A DNA stretch of 64,000 bases from assembly GCA_013298765.1 (NCBI GenBank), contig JAAFJA010000010.1:106454-170453 (forward strand). The letters are read 5' to 3'. The translations under genes were made by a program, and so were the position numbers. This DNA is from Betaproteobacteria bacterium (GTDB lineage: Bacteria > Pseudomonadota > Gammaproteobacteria > Burkholderiales > Casimicrobiaceae). This document shows positions 27,896 to 37,377 of the stretch, in pieces. Numbering within the stretch: position 1 is the first letter of the stretch; every line of letters begins with the position of its first letter. The notes under the pieces are model-generated. The model did not search any database. It was not told the DNA's origin and worked only from the letters and a program-made list of their open reading frames with translations.

Positions 27896-28504
27896 GTGAT
27901 CGAGAAAATGCAAAGTCGGTGTTTTTGGGCCACAGGCGTCCCGGACTTCTATGAGAAGTATCACGATGAAGAATGGGGCGTGCCCTGTTTCGACGAACAC
28001 AAGATGTTCGAGATGCTCATCCTTGAAGGCGCACAAGCGGGCTTGTCGTGGCAAACCGTGCTCGCTAAACGTGAAAACTATCGCAAAGCCTTTGACAACT
28101 TCGACGTTGAAAAAATCGCTCGCTACAAAGAGCCCAAGATCCAAAAGCTCTTACAAAACGAAGGCATCATCCGCAATCAATTGAAGATTCGCGCAGCAGT
28201 GACCAATGCCCAAGCGCTGCTCAAGTTGCGCGAAACAGCGAAGCGCTCCGAATCCGCGCTTACCGATTTCTTCTGGCAATACGTGAACGGCCGCCCTATT
28301 CAAACGAAGTTGAAGCGTAAAGAAGACATCAAAGCGACAACGCCCGAATCCGATGAGCTGTCGAAAGCGCTTAAAAAAGCCGGATTCAAATTCGTTGGCT
28401 CCACCATCGTGTATGCCCACATGCAGGCAGCAGGGCTCGTGAACGATCATTTGACGAGCTGCTTTCGCTTCGAAGCGGTGAAGGCGATGGGCGAGAAGCT
28501 GTAG
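27896..28504 (+). CDS. tag: DNA-3-methyladenine glycosylase I
   Basis: Base-excision repair enzyme that removes 3-methyladenine from alkylated DNA. It aligns along its length with E. coli Tag: RCFW, YHDEEWGVPCFDEHKMFEMLILEGAQAGLSW, TVLAKRENYRKAF, LSKALKKAGFKFVGSTIVYAHMQAAGLVNDH. The four zinc ligands (Cys near the N-terminus, His in YHDEEW, His and Cys in NDHLTSC) are present. The start may be the GTG at 27896 or the ATG at 27908 (MQSRCFW), which better fits family length. The TAG stop is the first part of a dispersed repeat (28501-28604). Confidence 0.95.
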   Translation: MIEKMQSRCFWATGVPDFYEKYHDEEWGVPCFDEHKMFEMLILEGAQAGLSWQTVLAKRENYRKAFDNFDVEKIARYKEPKIQKLLQNEGIIRNQLKIRAAVTNAQALLKLRETAKRSESALTDFFWQYVNGRPIQTKLKRKEDIKATTPESDELSKALKKAGFKFVGSTIVYAHMQAAGLVNDHLTSCFRFEAVKAMGEKL

Positions 28505-28604
28505 GGTGCGATCCTATCGCACCACAAATTGATTCGAATCGTCGTTGATCGAAGAATTGCGCTTTGCGCGTATTCGCGCACGGTGCGATGGGATCGCACC
28601 CTAC
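28501..28604. repeat. REP-like inverted repeat, copy B
   Basis: About 104 bp with arms GTAGGGTGCGATCCTATCGC and GCGATGGGATCGCACCCTAC, the same as copy A at 8315-8417, around a different interior. The TAG in the left GTAGGG is the stop codon of tag. It could also act as a transcription barrier between tag and the S10 peptidase gene. Confidence 0.85.
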
Positions 28605-28624
28605 ACATAAATAGGAAGTAAGTC

Positions 28625-30097
28625 ATGGCAGATGAATCGAAAAGAACCGAAATGGCCGAATCAAAGATCGAAGCAAAAGACGTCATCTCGGTGACGAAAC
28701 ACGAGATCAAGATCAACGGCAAGTCACTCAAGTACACCGTGAGCTGCGGCACGGTGGTTTTGAAGGAAGAGCACGATAAAGATGGCGCGGCACTTGAGGC
28801 CAAGCCCCGCGCGTCGATGTTCTTTGTGGCCTACACGCTTGACGGCGTGAAGAATCCGCAAAAACGCCCGCTTACGTTCTCCTTCAACGGCGGACCAGGC
28901 TCAAGTTCGGTGTGGCTGCACTTGGGATTGCTTGGGCCGAAGCGCGTAAAGCTTGATCGCGACGGCAATGCGGGTGCACCGCCGTATGAGTTGATTGATA
29001 ACGATCACAGTATCTTCGACAAAACCGATCTCGTGTTCATCGATCCGATTGGTACGGGTTACTCGCGCATGATTGCGGGAGAGAAAGTTGGCGAGTTTCA
29101 CGATTACAAACGCGATCTGGAAAGCGTCGGCGAATTCATTCGGCTCTACACATCGCGCAATGAGCGTTGGGCAAGCCCGAAGTACATCGCGGGCGAGAGC
29201 TACGGTACGACTCGCGCATGCGGCCTCGCAGGCCTCTTGCAAGAGAAGCACGGCATGTACATGAACGGGCTCTTGCTGATTTCCTGCGCGCTTGATTTCC
29301 AAACGCTTCGCTTCGATCATGGCAATGATTTGCCGCCGGTCGTCTACTTGCCAACCTACGCCGCAACCGCTTGGTATCACAAGGCACTTCCACCTACGGA
29401 GCAGAAGCGCAAACTCGCAGACCTATTGAAGGAGGTTGAAACCTTCGCTGCGGGCGAATACAGCGCGGGGTTGTTTAAGGGCGCATCGCTCACTGCGGCA
29501 GAACGCGAATCGGTAATTGCTCAGCTCGTGCGCTTCACGGGGCTCTCGCGCGAATACATCGAAGCCACCAATCTCAGAATCAACATTCATCGGTTCTGTA
29601 AAGAGCTTCTGCGCGCACGCGGCGAAGTGGTGGGTCGCCTTGATAGTCGATTCAAAAACAAAGATCGCGATAGCGCAGGCGAGTTGGGCGAATTCGATCC
29701 TGCTCAAGCCAATTTGAAGGGCGCGTACAGCAGCGCGCTGAACGACTACGTGCAGCGCGATCTGAAGTTCAAGCACGATCTTCCCTACACCGTGTCATCG
29801 ATGCTTTGGATGACCTGGGGTTGGAATGAATTCGCGAATAAATACGCAGCCGTGTCGGAGACGCTGCGTAAAGCCATGCGCATGAATCAGCACATGAAAG
29901 TCTATGTGGCCAACGGCTATTACGATCTCGCCACGCCGCACTTCGCGACCGACTACACGTTCAATCACTTAAATCTCGATGATTCGCGAATGAAAGACAT
30001 CACCACGCACTACTACGAGGCGGGCCACATGATGTACATCCACGAGCCATCGCTCAAGGCGATGGCTAGCGACATGCGTAAATTCCTCACGCCGTAA
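28625..30097 (+). CDS. Serine carboxypeptidase-like peptidase, family S10
   Basis: 490-residue alpha/beta hydrolase of the S10 family. Oxyanion motif FSFNGGPGSSSVW (85-97), nucleophile Ser192 in AGESYGTTR, catalytic Asp in VANGYYDLATPHF and His in YEAGHMMYIHEP are all present, so it should be active. S10 enzymes remove C-terminal residues at acidic pH. Unlike most members, no signal peptide is visible: the N-terminus is charged (MADESKRTEMAESKIEAKD), so the protein appears cytoplasmic unless exported by another route. It stands alone, preceded by the REP-like repeat and followed by a gene-free stretch. Confidence 0.9.
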   Translation: MADESKRTEMAESKIEAKDVISVTKHEIKINGKSLKYTVSCGTVVLKEEHDKDGAALEAKPRASMFFVAYTLDGVKNPQKRPLTFSFNGGPGSSSVWLHLGLLGPKRVKLDRDGNAGAPPYELIDNDHSIFDKTDLVFIDPIGTGYSRMIAGEKVGEFHDYKRDLESVGEFIRLYTSRNERWASPKYIAGESYGTTRACGLAGLLQEKHGMYMNGLLLISCALDFQTLRFDHGNDLPPVVYLPTYAATAWYHKALPPTEQKRKLADLLKEVETFAAGEYSAGLFKGASLTAAERESVIAQLVRFTGLSREYIEATNLRINIHRFCKELLRARGEVVGRLDSRFKNKDRDSAGELGEFDPAQANLKGAYSSALNDYVQRDLKFKHDLPYTVSSMLWMTWGWNEFANKYAAVSETLRKAMRMNQHMKVYVANGYYDLATPHFATDYTFNHLNLDDSRMKDITTHYYEAGHMMYIHEPSLKAMASDMRKFLTP

Positions 30098-30471
30098 GAC
30101 ATGGCGGAGCGAAAGCCGCTGCTGGATATAGCGTGAGCCTTGCAGCTGCAGTGGAGATACCCAAAACACCTGCAAAGCGTCGATGAAAAGTTACGGGCGT
30201 GGGGAAGCCGCGCAGCGGCATTGAATGAGCGCTGCGCGAGCAGCGCTCAGCTCTATTTCGCAGGAAACGACTTTCGTCAGAGGGCAGCAAGTGGGGGGTG
30301 AAGTTCGTCGCTTGACCCACGCCGTCTTCTTGTAAATCGCCTGCAAGCCAACGCGGGAATGCCGCCGCGACAAGCCATCACCGATTCGCGCGTCGAGTCG
30401 GAGCAAACGACCCGAGTTAACACCGCTGAGGTTGGCATCGTTTGACGGCGCGCTTTGCGCGCAAAGAATCG
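30098..30471. other. Gene-free stretch
   Basis: 374 bp between the S10 peptidase and the convergent DUF2059-like gene. No frame with family support, no clear terminator and no recognised RNA. Confidence 0.4.
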
Positions 30472-31350
30472 CTATCTACGGCGCGCGGGACGCCTCGCGT
30501 CCGCAAGTGTCGTGGCGAGTTCAGCCGCTGATGCCGCAATCGCTCGATCGAATGATGTAACCAATGCGTCGGCGAAATTTTTACCTGCGGCTGATTGCAA
30601 GAACGCGAGATATTGCTTTAGCTCCGCATCGCTCGCGCGGTCGTACGTGTTGGCATACACAATGATCATCACCTCTGCGATTGATTGCGTTAGCTTCTCG
30701 CGATCACGCATGGCCGAATCGCGAAGTTGCGCGTAACTCGGGATGTCTTTCGGCGCAGTGGCTGACGCTGCGGCGAGCGCCGCGCTCACAGCCATATTGA
30801 TGCTTAAACCGGCAACGAATTCTGCCGCGCGTGACGCATCGATCAGCGTACGCAGTTGCGCCGATTGCTCCTTAGACATCATTTCAAGCAACGCTCTGCC
30901 GCGTTGAAGCGCGCTCGCGTGATCGGCTGAGCTCGCAGCGGCCTCAAGCGCGAGGATCTTGAGGCCAGCGGCGCTGTTGTACCAGTCACGAAGCGCGCTC
31001 GCGTCTGCGGAGGTTAATCGCTTGGCAACGGATTCAATCACAGTACTGCGCAGCTTCGCAGACGCAAAAGCGCCGTCGCCCACGTCTGCGAATTTACGAA
31101 CCTCGTCGATCGTGACGGGTGCATCGCGTTGCTCACGCAGCGCCTGCTCAAAATTCGCACGGAATTGCGCGGGCAGCGCATCGATTTGCGGCAATGTGCC
31201 CGATTGTTGGAGTAGCTTCTCTGCCGCAGCTCGATCAATTTCTGCCATCGCAGGCAACATCACGAATGCGCCCGCAACGAACGCGAGACACTTGCCTAAT
31301 CGATACAAACTACTCAGCCCGTGCATGATCATAAAAAGCGCTTTGTGCAA
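30472..31350 (-). CDS. Exported DUF2059-like protein
   Basis: 292 residues with a signal peptide ending PAMAEID. The mature part is mostly alpha-helical and contains two related stretches: LTSADASALRDWYNSAAGLKILALE (about 113-138) and ASDAELKQYLAFLQSAAGKNFADAL (near 245-270). Both resemble the DUF2059 pattern of a short Asp/Glu-Leu helix followed by a Tyr/Phe-x-Ser-x-x-Gly-x-Lys turn. The function of DUF2059 proteins is unknown. Several ATG codons near the N-terminus (residues 1, 7 and 9) could be the start. It is convergent with the S10 peptidase gene. Confidence 0.6.
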   Translation of the reverse strand: MHKALFMIMHGLSSLYRLGKCLAFVAGAFVMLPAMAEIDRAAAEKLLQQSGTLPQIDALPAQFRANFEQALREQRDAPVTIDEVRKFADVGDGAFASAKLRSTVIESVAKRLTSADASALRDWYNSAAGLKILALEAAASSADHASALQRGRALLEMMSKEQSAQLRTLIDASRAAEFVAGLSINMAVSAALAAASATAPKDIPSYAQLRDSAMRDREKLTQSIAEVMIIVYANTYDRASDAELKQYLAFLQSAAGKNFADALVTSFDRAIAASAAELATTLADARRPARRR

Positions 31351-31423
31351 CAGCTAACAATGCGCAATTTGACCATGGAACGAGTGCTGATCTTTCGCCG
31401 ACGATCACTGCGTGCCGGAGAAT

Positions 31424-32404
31424 CTAGTCAACACTTGCGCCTGAATCCTTCACCGCCTTCGCCCACTTTGGCATTTCCGCTTTGAGGAACGCGCCAAACG
31501 CTTCGCGACCTTGGTACGCGGGATCGGCGCCGCTATCGATCATGCGTTTGCTCATCGCCGGATCTTCGAGGATTGCCTTCAACGCGTTTGAAATTTTGTC
31601 GACGACAGCGGCCGGGGTGTTCGCAGGCGCAAGCAGGCCATAAAAACCGACTACTTCGAAATCTTTCACGCCCGCTTCAATGAGCGTTGGCGTGTCGGGT
31701 AGCGCGGGGTTACGCGTTCGGCTGGTGACAGCCAGCGCGCGGAGTTTGCCGCTCTTCGCATAGGTTGCAGCTTGCGGCACGCTCTCGGCCATCATTTGCA
31801 CTTGTCCGCCGATCAGATCGTTGAAGGCGGGCGCTGATCCTTTGTAGGGCACGTGGGTAAGGCTGATTGAAGTGGCCTTCTCAAACATCTCCGGTACGAG
31901 ATGCGAAATGCCGCCCGAGCCTGCCGAGCCGTAGTTCACTTTTCCTGGGTTTTTCTTTGCGTAGTCCACCAGTTCGGCAATCGACTTCGGCGCGAAGCTT
32001 GGGTTTACGACGATCGCGAGCGGTTGCATCGCCGTGCGCGCGACGGGCACGAAATCTTTGATCGTGTCGTACTGAATCTTTTTGTAGAGCGCCGGATTGA
32101 TCACCATGGTGCCGGTGTTGGCAAGAAGCAGCGTGTGCCCGTCAGCCGCGGACTTCGCAACTTCTGCAGCGCCAATCGTGCCGCCCGCACCGGGCTTGTA
32201 GTCGATGATCACAGGCTGCCCAAGCGCTGTGCCGAGCTTATCGGCCCAAAGGCGACCGTGTTGATCGAGCGGTCCGCCGGCTGGAAAACCGATTACGATT
32301 TTGATGGGTTTTGTCGGAAAGGTTTGCGCTGACGGCGCACTAGGCATAAGAGCGGTGGCAAGCGTCGTCAAGGCAATACAACGCAGAACAGAGAGAGCTT
32401 TCAT
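31424..32404 (-). CDS. Bug/TctC-family tripartite transporter substrate-binding protein
   Basis: 326 residues from the ATG at 32404, giving MKALSVLRCIALTTLA and a signal peptide ending PSAQTFP. Bug hallmarks are complete: YPTKPIKIVIGFPAGGPLD-like start, PAGGTIGA-type loop (PGAGGTIGAAEVAKS), NYGSAGSGGISHL, HVPYKGSAPAFNDLIGGQVQMM, LRALAVTS and LPDTPTLIEAG. These periplasmic proteins bind carboxylates and are massively expanded in Burkholderiales; many have no dedicated TctAB partner, and none is adjacent here. The ligand is unknown. The frame extends to 32446 without support for an earlier start. Confidence 0.92.
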   Translation of the reverse strand: MKALSVLRCIALTTLATALMPSAPSAQTFPTKPIKIVIGFPAGGPLDQHGRLWADKLGTALGQPVIIDYKPGAGGTIGAAEVAKSAADGHTLLLANTGTMVINPALYKKIQYDTIKDFVPVARTAMQPLAIVVNPSFAPKSIAELVDYAKKNPGKVNYGSAGSGGISHLVPEMFEKATSISLTHVPYKGSAPAFNDLIGGQVQMMAESVPQAATYAKSGKLRALAVTSRTRNPALPDTPTLIEAGVKDFEVVGFYGLLAPANTPAAVVDKISNALKAILEDPAMSKRMIDSGADPAYQGREAFGAFLKAEMPKWAKAVKDSGASVD

Positions 32405-32657
32405 GGCGTGGGGCGCGAAGGGCGTTGAGATCGCGCATTGTGTCACCCATGCGCGTTACACCGCCGCGGCCGCCCCTCACGGATGAGACACGTTGAACGC
32501 ACTGGGGTAATACGTTTCATCTGCTAGCCTCTATTTAAACGGGCCGAGAGCACTCAAAAGCAGTTTTTCAATTGCTTGCTATTTTTGAATTTCGGCCCAT
32601 TAGAACTGACGCTAGAAATAAAGAGTTACCCAGATATTTCGGTCTTTAAAACGCTGA

Positions 32658-34082
32658 CTATTTCGCGCCCAGTAGGCCCTGCCCGACTTCTTTTCCATTG
32701 ACGGTGAGTTTGCCGTCTTTAAGCGCAATCTGCGACGAGACTTTACCCACCGCGCGCACAACGTAGCCTTGCTGTACGAGCTGAGAGATTTGTTCGTCCA
32801 CCATCATTTTGGTTTGCTGCTCCATTTGCGTTTGCATGGTGGCGCGCTGCTCAGGGGGAAGTTGCGCGAGCGCCTCTGCCTGCCCCGCCATCATCCGTTT
32901 ACCCGTCTGATCGACGAGCATACGAATGATCGAATCAGTGACTTCGATGTTGAACGACGCATCAAGCTTGGGCAACGCTGCCATCATCGACTTCGATTCT
33001 TCAGCCGTGACAGGCTTCAGGTACATCGATCCATTGATCTGCGCAAAGTCTTGCAGCGTGCCGACGCGAAAGCGATCAAGGTTGAATTTTGGTACGTGCC
33101 GCGAAAGCTCGGGCAGGTGCTTCTGGAAGGCGGCGAGCATGGCGTCGCTTGAGGCTTTTGCCGCTTCAGGCGTAGCGGACGTTGGATTCGCATTCTGCAG
33201 CGCTTTTGCAATCGCTTCGACGCTCGGAGCGTGTAGTTTGCTCAGCGAATAGTCATAGTCCAAGGCACCGAGATCGATACCGGCAATCTTGAGCGATGCG
33301 CCGTTGAATTTGCCAACACCCGAGAGCAGATTCGGCTCAGGCATGCTCGTATCAACGTTGTAGGTGATGCCGCGAATCGCTGCGGCGTTTTGACCCTTTG
33401 CATCTAGATCAAACGAATCAAAGGTTGCGGTTTGCTTACCGATGTAGACGCGCTCAGTTCCTGCGACTTTTGTCTGCGCGCCGGACGAACTAATTTTCCC
33501 CAGAGTAAGCTTGCCTTGAGGGTCTTCAACGCTTGCGCCCGCGATGCTGAGAACGTAGTCGAGCTTGTCGAAGCCCGAGGTGAAATTCATGCGTCCGTTC
33601 AGGCCTTGAAACGTCACGTTGGCAGAATCAAACTTGCCCGTGGCTGCAGGCGAGCTGATCGTGGTGACGCCCCCGCCACCCATTGCAATGGTGGTGAGCA
33701 TCGATAGCGGTTCTTGTGCGCCCCAGAGTTTGGTGAGCTGCGCTTTCACTTCCGGCGGCCACACAATCGTGTGATTGATACGAGCGGCCGCTACCGTGTT
33801 GAAGCCTGGGAAGGGGCCATGCTCAATTTTGTTTTGGATCACGATATCGGGCCACGAGTTGCCAGGCAACGCGGGCAACGACGGGCGCAGCCGAAGCGTG
33901 TGCGTCGACGACATGAAGCCCTTGGAATACTCACTGGATGCCACCGAGAGGTAGGGAACAGCTTGCGTAATCGCCGCGCTGAATTGCTCCGCACTGGCTT
34001 GCGCGCGCTGACCGTAAAACCAGGTCGTAGCCGGCCACGCCACCACACCTGCCACTACCAAAACTGCAACTAGCTTTTTCAT
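32658..34082 (-). CDS. YdgA/DUF945 family protein
   Basis: 474 residues. An N-terminal uncleaved signal or anchor (MKKLVAVLVVAGVVAWPATTWFYGQ) is followed by a long periplasmic region. The pattern SSEYSKGFMSSTHTLRLRP, the repeated beta-strand character, DYDYSLSKLHAPSVEAI and a C-terminal helix rich in Gln/Met (LPPEQRATMQTQMEQQTKM) fit the YdgA (DUF945) family. Its role is unclear; E. coli YdgA is an inner-membrane-associated protein of unknown function. It is a single gene with no obvious partner. Confidence 0.8.
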   Translation of the reverse strand: MKKLVAVLVVAGVVAWPATTWFYGQRAQASAEQFSAAITQAVPYLSVASSEYSKGFMSSTHTLRLRPSLPALPGNSWPDIVIQNKIEHGPFPGFNTVAAARINHTIVWPPEVKAQLTKLWGAQEPLSMLTTIAMGGGGVTTISSPAATGKFDSANVTFQGLNGRMNFTSGFDKLDYVLSIAGASVEDPQGKLTLGKISSSGAQTKVAGTERVYIGKQTATFDSFDLDAKGQNAAAIRGITYNVDTSMPEPNLLSGVGKFNGASLKIAGIDLGALDYDYSLSKLHAPSVEAIAKALQNANPTSATPEAAKASSDAMLAAFQKHLPELSRHVPKFNLDRFRVGTLQDFAQINGSMYLKPVTAEESKSMMAALPKLDASFNIEVTDSIIRMLVDQTGKRMMAGQAEALAQLPPEQRATMQTQMEQQTKMMVDEQISQLVQQGYVVRAVGKVSSQIALKDGKLTVNGKEVGQGLLGAK

Positions 34083-34379
34083 AGATTCCCGAATACTCTA
34101 ACTTTTATGATGAATGATTTATTTTGCGTAAGGTGACGACTAACGTCTGCCTAAAAATTGACATCGACGCGTACTAGCGATCTATGGTCGCAATAAAAGC
34201 GCTCGAAACGCCACGAGCGCGCACTGGAATTGAATGCCACGTTCGCGCACGCCAACTTAGCTTTTTACCCTTGGCCGGTCGCTCTAAATCGTGGGCTGAA
34301 AATTATTCAGAGTTTCGTAGCGTTCGCTCCGACGAACGGCACGTCAGCGATGCGACCCGCTGACGACCCGCCGCAGCGA

Positions 34380-35627
34380 TCAATCAAAGATTGACGAGAT
34401 GAAACTACCGATTCCATCCGCGACTAAATCAACCACCCCGTCGCTCGCACCCGCGACCTCGCCGATTGAATCACCGATACCGCTGGCAACGTCACCACCC
34501 ACTGAGCCCAGGCTTTCGATGGCACCCGAGGCGATTTCGCTGCCGCTCGAGGCGGCGTCGAAAAGACCATCTGCGTTCGCGCCAAACAAGGCGTCGGTGG
34601 CGGACGGGATTGCGTTTGAAGCCCCGCTCGAGCCGAGGAATTCTGCCGCTGTGCTGGCCGCAAAGTTCGATTCGCGCAGCGCGGCACCTGAACCGAAGAG
34701 CACATCCGTCGCTGTTGCAAGCGATGCGTCTGCTCCGCTTGCTTGACTGAGCGCGCCACTTGCAAGACCCCCGCTCTGCAGCGAATCCATCAAGCCACCC
34801 GGCACGTTCGTGAGGCCCGCGCCGGCAGCTCCGGCATCGGCGCGCGCGACGCCTGCGCCGAAACCGCCCAACGCGGGCGCCCCGCGTGAGAGCCCGCGCG
34901 TTGCGGCTCGTCCGAGCGCCCACAACAGATCGCTCGCAAGATCGGCCGCATAGAGCGTATCCCAGGTGTCCCAGCGTTCGCGATGACGCGGCGCATGGCC
35001 ATATTCAATCCCTGGGCGATCGCTGGTAACGTGCTTTTGCCGCTCGCGCAGATAGTGATCGATTGCCTTTCGCGCAGCATCCCGATCAAACACTGAGATC
35101 GGCGCGCGGCAGTACGAACATGCATCGTGCTTTGTAAGATCAACCGGTGCGCCGCAGCCTGAGCACTGGACTTGTTTCACGGTAGCGCATAGCTTCGTGC
35201 GCTCCGATTGCGTGAGCTCACGGACAAATTGCTTCTCAGACAAAAAGTTATAGAACGTGGTGAGTCGACCGTGTCCATGACGACACGATTGATAAACGAA
35301 GCGAGTACCTTTTACGCGGTCATTCACGGTTTTCATGCCGTCGCCGCAGCTTAAGCAGCGCAGACCTTCGCCTAGCTTCGCCCCCGCGCTGCTAGCTGTG
35401 CCACCCCGCTGGTGAATAAGCTGAAAAAGCGACACTACGCCATCGGGTGAGAGTTGCGAGCTTTCCCACTGGTCGAACCAGATCGCATTGCAGTCCATGC
35501 AAACGTCGACATCGATCGTACGACCGTAATGCCCTGGCAAAACATAGAGTGACATGAGTGAAGCGCAATTGGTGCAGCGCTTGCTGGACGCCTTAGCTTC
35601 GAGTGGCGGAAATTGGGATGCGGACAT
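34380..35627 (-). CDS. Zinc-ribbon protein with low-complexity tail
   Basis: 415 residues. Three cysteine clusters occupy residues 17-175. The first, CTNCASLMSLY...VCMDCNAIWFDQWE, is a TFIIB-type zinc ribbon. The second is CLSCGDGMKTVNDRV...YQSCRHGHGRL. The third is CSGCGAPVDLTKHDACSYC. After a linker rich in charge (AIDHYLRERQKH) the protein changes at about residue 240 into a 175-residue Ala/Gly/Ser/Asp-rich tail with repeats of the type SGAALRESNFAASTAAEFLGSS, ending in IGSFISSIFD. No signal peptide. Divergent from the metallopeptidase at 35806. Family members with this ribbon are uncharacterised; a nucleic-acid or metal role is possible. Confidence 0.7.
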   Translation of the reverse strand: MSASQFPPLEAKASSKRCTNCASLMSLYVLPGHYGRTIDVDVCMDCNAIWFDQWESSQLSPDGVVSLFQLIHQRGGTASSAGAKLGEGLRCLSCGDGMKTVNDRVKGTRFVYQSCRHGHGRLTTFYNFLSEKQFVRELTQSERTKLCATVKQVQCSGCGAPVDLTKHDACSYCRAPISVFDRDAARKAIDHYLRERQKHVTSDRPGIEYGHAPRHRERWDTWDTLYAADLASDLLWALGRAATRGLSRGAPALGGFGAGVARADAGAAGAGLTNVPGGLMDSLQSGGLASGALSQASGADASLATATDVLFGSGAALRESNFAASTAAEFLGSSGASNAIPSATDALFGANADGLFDAASSGSEIASGAIESLGSVGGDVASGIGDSIGEVAGASDGVVDLVADGIGSFISSIFD

Positions 35628-35805
35628 ACGTACTTGTTCTCTCCTTCAGTGAGAAGATTACAACGAATTCTCCCGCGATCAATCGTGTTCAGAGATAAAG
35701 CGCCGAGAGTCGCGACGAACAGACGCGACGAGCGACGAATTGTTAGACACCTGTTTAGAACACGGGTCGTCAAAGTTGCGACAATCGCGCACATTGTTTA
35801 TCGGG

Positions 35806-36813
35806 ATGCCGCTGCACATGTTTGGTTTATTTCGGCGAAAAAGCGCGACCAACCCGCTGAACGAGTCCCGCGAATCGTTTGATGTGACGAGCGCGCTGGA
35901 GCGGCGCGACGGCATACCCGTGTTGGCGCGCGCGGCGTGGGAACACGCTTTTAGCGACCTGGCGGATGACGTTGACACGGCCCTTGTGGCCGAACGGCTG
36001 ACCGCGGCGGCGCGTTCGTGGCTTGTTGCCTTAAACGAGGAAGGGTTTGGGAAGCGCCTGCAATCGGGGGAATCGAGGCGCTTTATTTTGCTCGGCGACG
36101 TTTCGTCTCAACATGGCAAGCTCATTCTTGCGTTTGCGGAGAAGACGCTTGCAAGCTACGAACGGGATCTTGATGGCATTATGGCTTTTGGTCCGGCGTC
36201 CAAAATGCCAATCTTGGTCTTTTCGTCACACGATGACTACTATCGCTATGTCTCGGCGTATTTCCCCGACGGACATTTTGGGCTCTCCTCGGGCATGTTT
36301 CTCTCAAGCGGCATGGGCCACTTCGTACTCCCGGCCGAGGAGATGGCAATGCTCGAACCCGTCATTGCGCACGAATTGCTGCACGCGGTTGTTAAACATT
36401 TGCCGCTGCCGGCGTGGGTCAATGAAGGACTCGCATCGAATGCCGAGTTTCGATACGGCAACCGTTTTCAAGATTCACGCCACGCCAACGATCAGTTGCC
36501 ACACCATCGCCGCTACTGGGATTCGGAAAAGCTGCAACGTTTTTGGGCGGGTTTTTCGTTTTTCAACGCGGATGAAGGGCAAGAGCTCTCCTACGATCTT
36601 GCGAGGCGATTGGTGCTTGGCCTGTCCCCCGATTGGCAGACGATGCGCGAATTTATTGTGAGCGCAGATCTCAGTGACGCTGGTCAATCCGCCGCGGAGC
36701 AAATTCTTGGCTACTCACTGGCAACGGCCGCCGAAGCGATCACCGGCGTGCAGGGTGCCACTCCGACACCGAAGCTTTGGGTGGATAGTCCGTTTGGCGG
36801 GGGCTATACGTGA
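35806..36813 (+). CDS. Gluzincin-type metallopeptidase (peptidase MA-like)
   Basis: About 335 residues. The zinc motif HELLH with a downstream acidic residue (VIAHELLHAVVKHLPLPAWVNEGLAS) matches peptidase MA-like gluzincins, where the Glu of NEGLA is the third ligand. Other features: MPILVFSSHDDYYRYVSAYFPDGHFGL before the motif and a helical C-terminal half. The frame extends upstream to a TTG at 35740. ATG codons at 35806 and 35818 (MFGLFRRKSATNP) are better starts, with no decisive ribosome site. No signal peptide, so probably cytoplasmic. Divergent from the zinc-ribbon gene, and possibly functionally linked to it. Confidence 0.75.
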   Translation: MPLHMFGLFRRKSATNPLNESRESFDVTSALERRDGIPVLARAAWEHAFSDLADDVDTALVAERLTAAARSWLVALNEEGFGKRLQSGESRRFILLGDVSSQHGKLILAFAEKTLASYERDLDGIMAFGPASKMPILVFSSHDDYYRYVSAYFPDGHFGLSSGMFLSSGMGHFVLPAEEMAMLEPVIAHELLHAVVKHLPLPAWVNEGLASNAEFRYGNRFQDSRHANDQLPHHRRYWDSEKLQRFWAGFSFFNADEGQELSYDLARRLVLGLSPDWQTMREFIVSADLSDAGQSAAEQILGYSLATAAEAITGVQGATPTPKLWVDSPFGGGYT

Positions 36814-36851
36814 ACCACAACGCCGACTGTTTGTAAGAAGCGGCTAGAGCT

Positions 36852-37340
36852 TCAGGGCTCGCCGTCCCAGTAGTCGAGGCTCGTTTCCTTTCGCCCACGA
36901 ATGCTGACCTTTGGAGCATACGCCGAGATCTTTTTTGAATCGGGGTACTCGCAAATTTCAGGCTCTTCCATCGTCGAGATGCTCAAGTATTTGAGAGGCG
37001 CGCTCGATGTGTTGATGATGTGGTGCGGATATTCGGAACCCGGCGGAATAAAGATCACATCGCCAGCGCGGATAGGCAGTCGCTCTCCCGCCACCCGCAG
37101 CGTACCCTCGCCTTCGAGAACGATAAACATTTCTTCCTGCGCGTGATGCAGGTGATACGGGCACCCCATCTTCCCAGGCGGAAGCGTATCCACACCGCAG
37201 CCGAGCTTTTTCGCGGCGGTACTCTTGGCGAGATTCGCCCCCACCGATTCGTACAGTGGTGCGCGAATAAAGGGCTCAAGCGTCACGTCGTTGAAGTTTC
37301 GGATGAGTTTTGCACGAAGCTCGTCAGCGGTAGCGGTCAT
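36852..37340 (-). CDS. Cupin-domain protein
   Basis: 162 residues from the ATG at 37340, which is preceded by AGGAG at a good distance. The frame is open further upstream but without support. One double-stranded beta-helix with both cupin motifs: PYHLHHAQEEMFIVLEGEGTLRV (motif 1: His, His, Glu ligands) and GDVIFIPPGSEYPHHIIN (motif 2: His ligand). A metal site is therefore complete. The second motif and C-terminal KYLSISTMEEPEICEYPDS resemble small cupins that bind sugars or act as isomerases or dioxygenases; no specific function can be assigned. It is the last gene of the recA-recX side cluster. Confidence 0.85.
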   Translation of the reverse strand: MTATADELRAKLIRNFNDVTLEPFIRAPLYESVGANLAKSTAAKKLGCGVDTLPPGKMGCPYHLHHAQEEMFIVLEGEGTLRVAGERLPIRAGDVIFIPPGSEYPHHIINTSSAPLKYLSISTMEEPEICEYPDSKKISAYAPKVSIRGRKETSLDYWDGEP

Positions 37341-37377
37341 GGCTGTGTCTCCTGCAGGCCGGGATTGAGAACTCGCA

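Noticed and set aside
30098-30471. Possible integron attC or small RNA in the gene-free stretch
   Set aside because: A GTTAACACC-like sequence is present but no matching core sites or conserved fold could be recognised.
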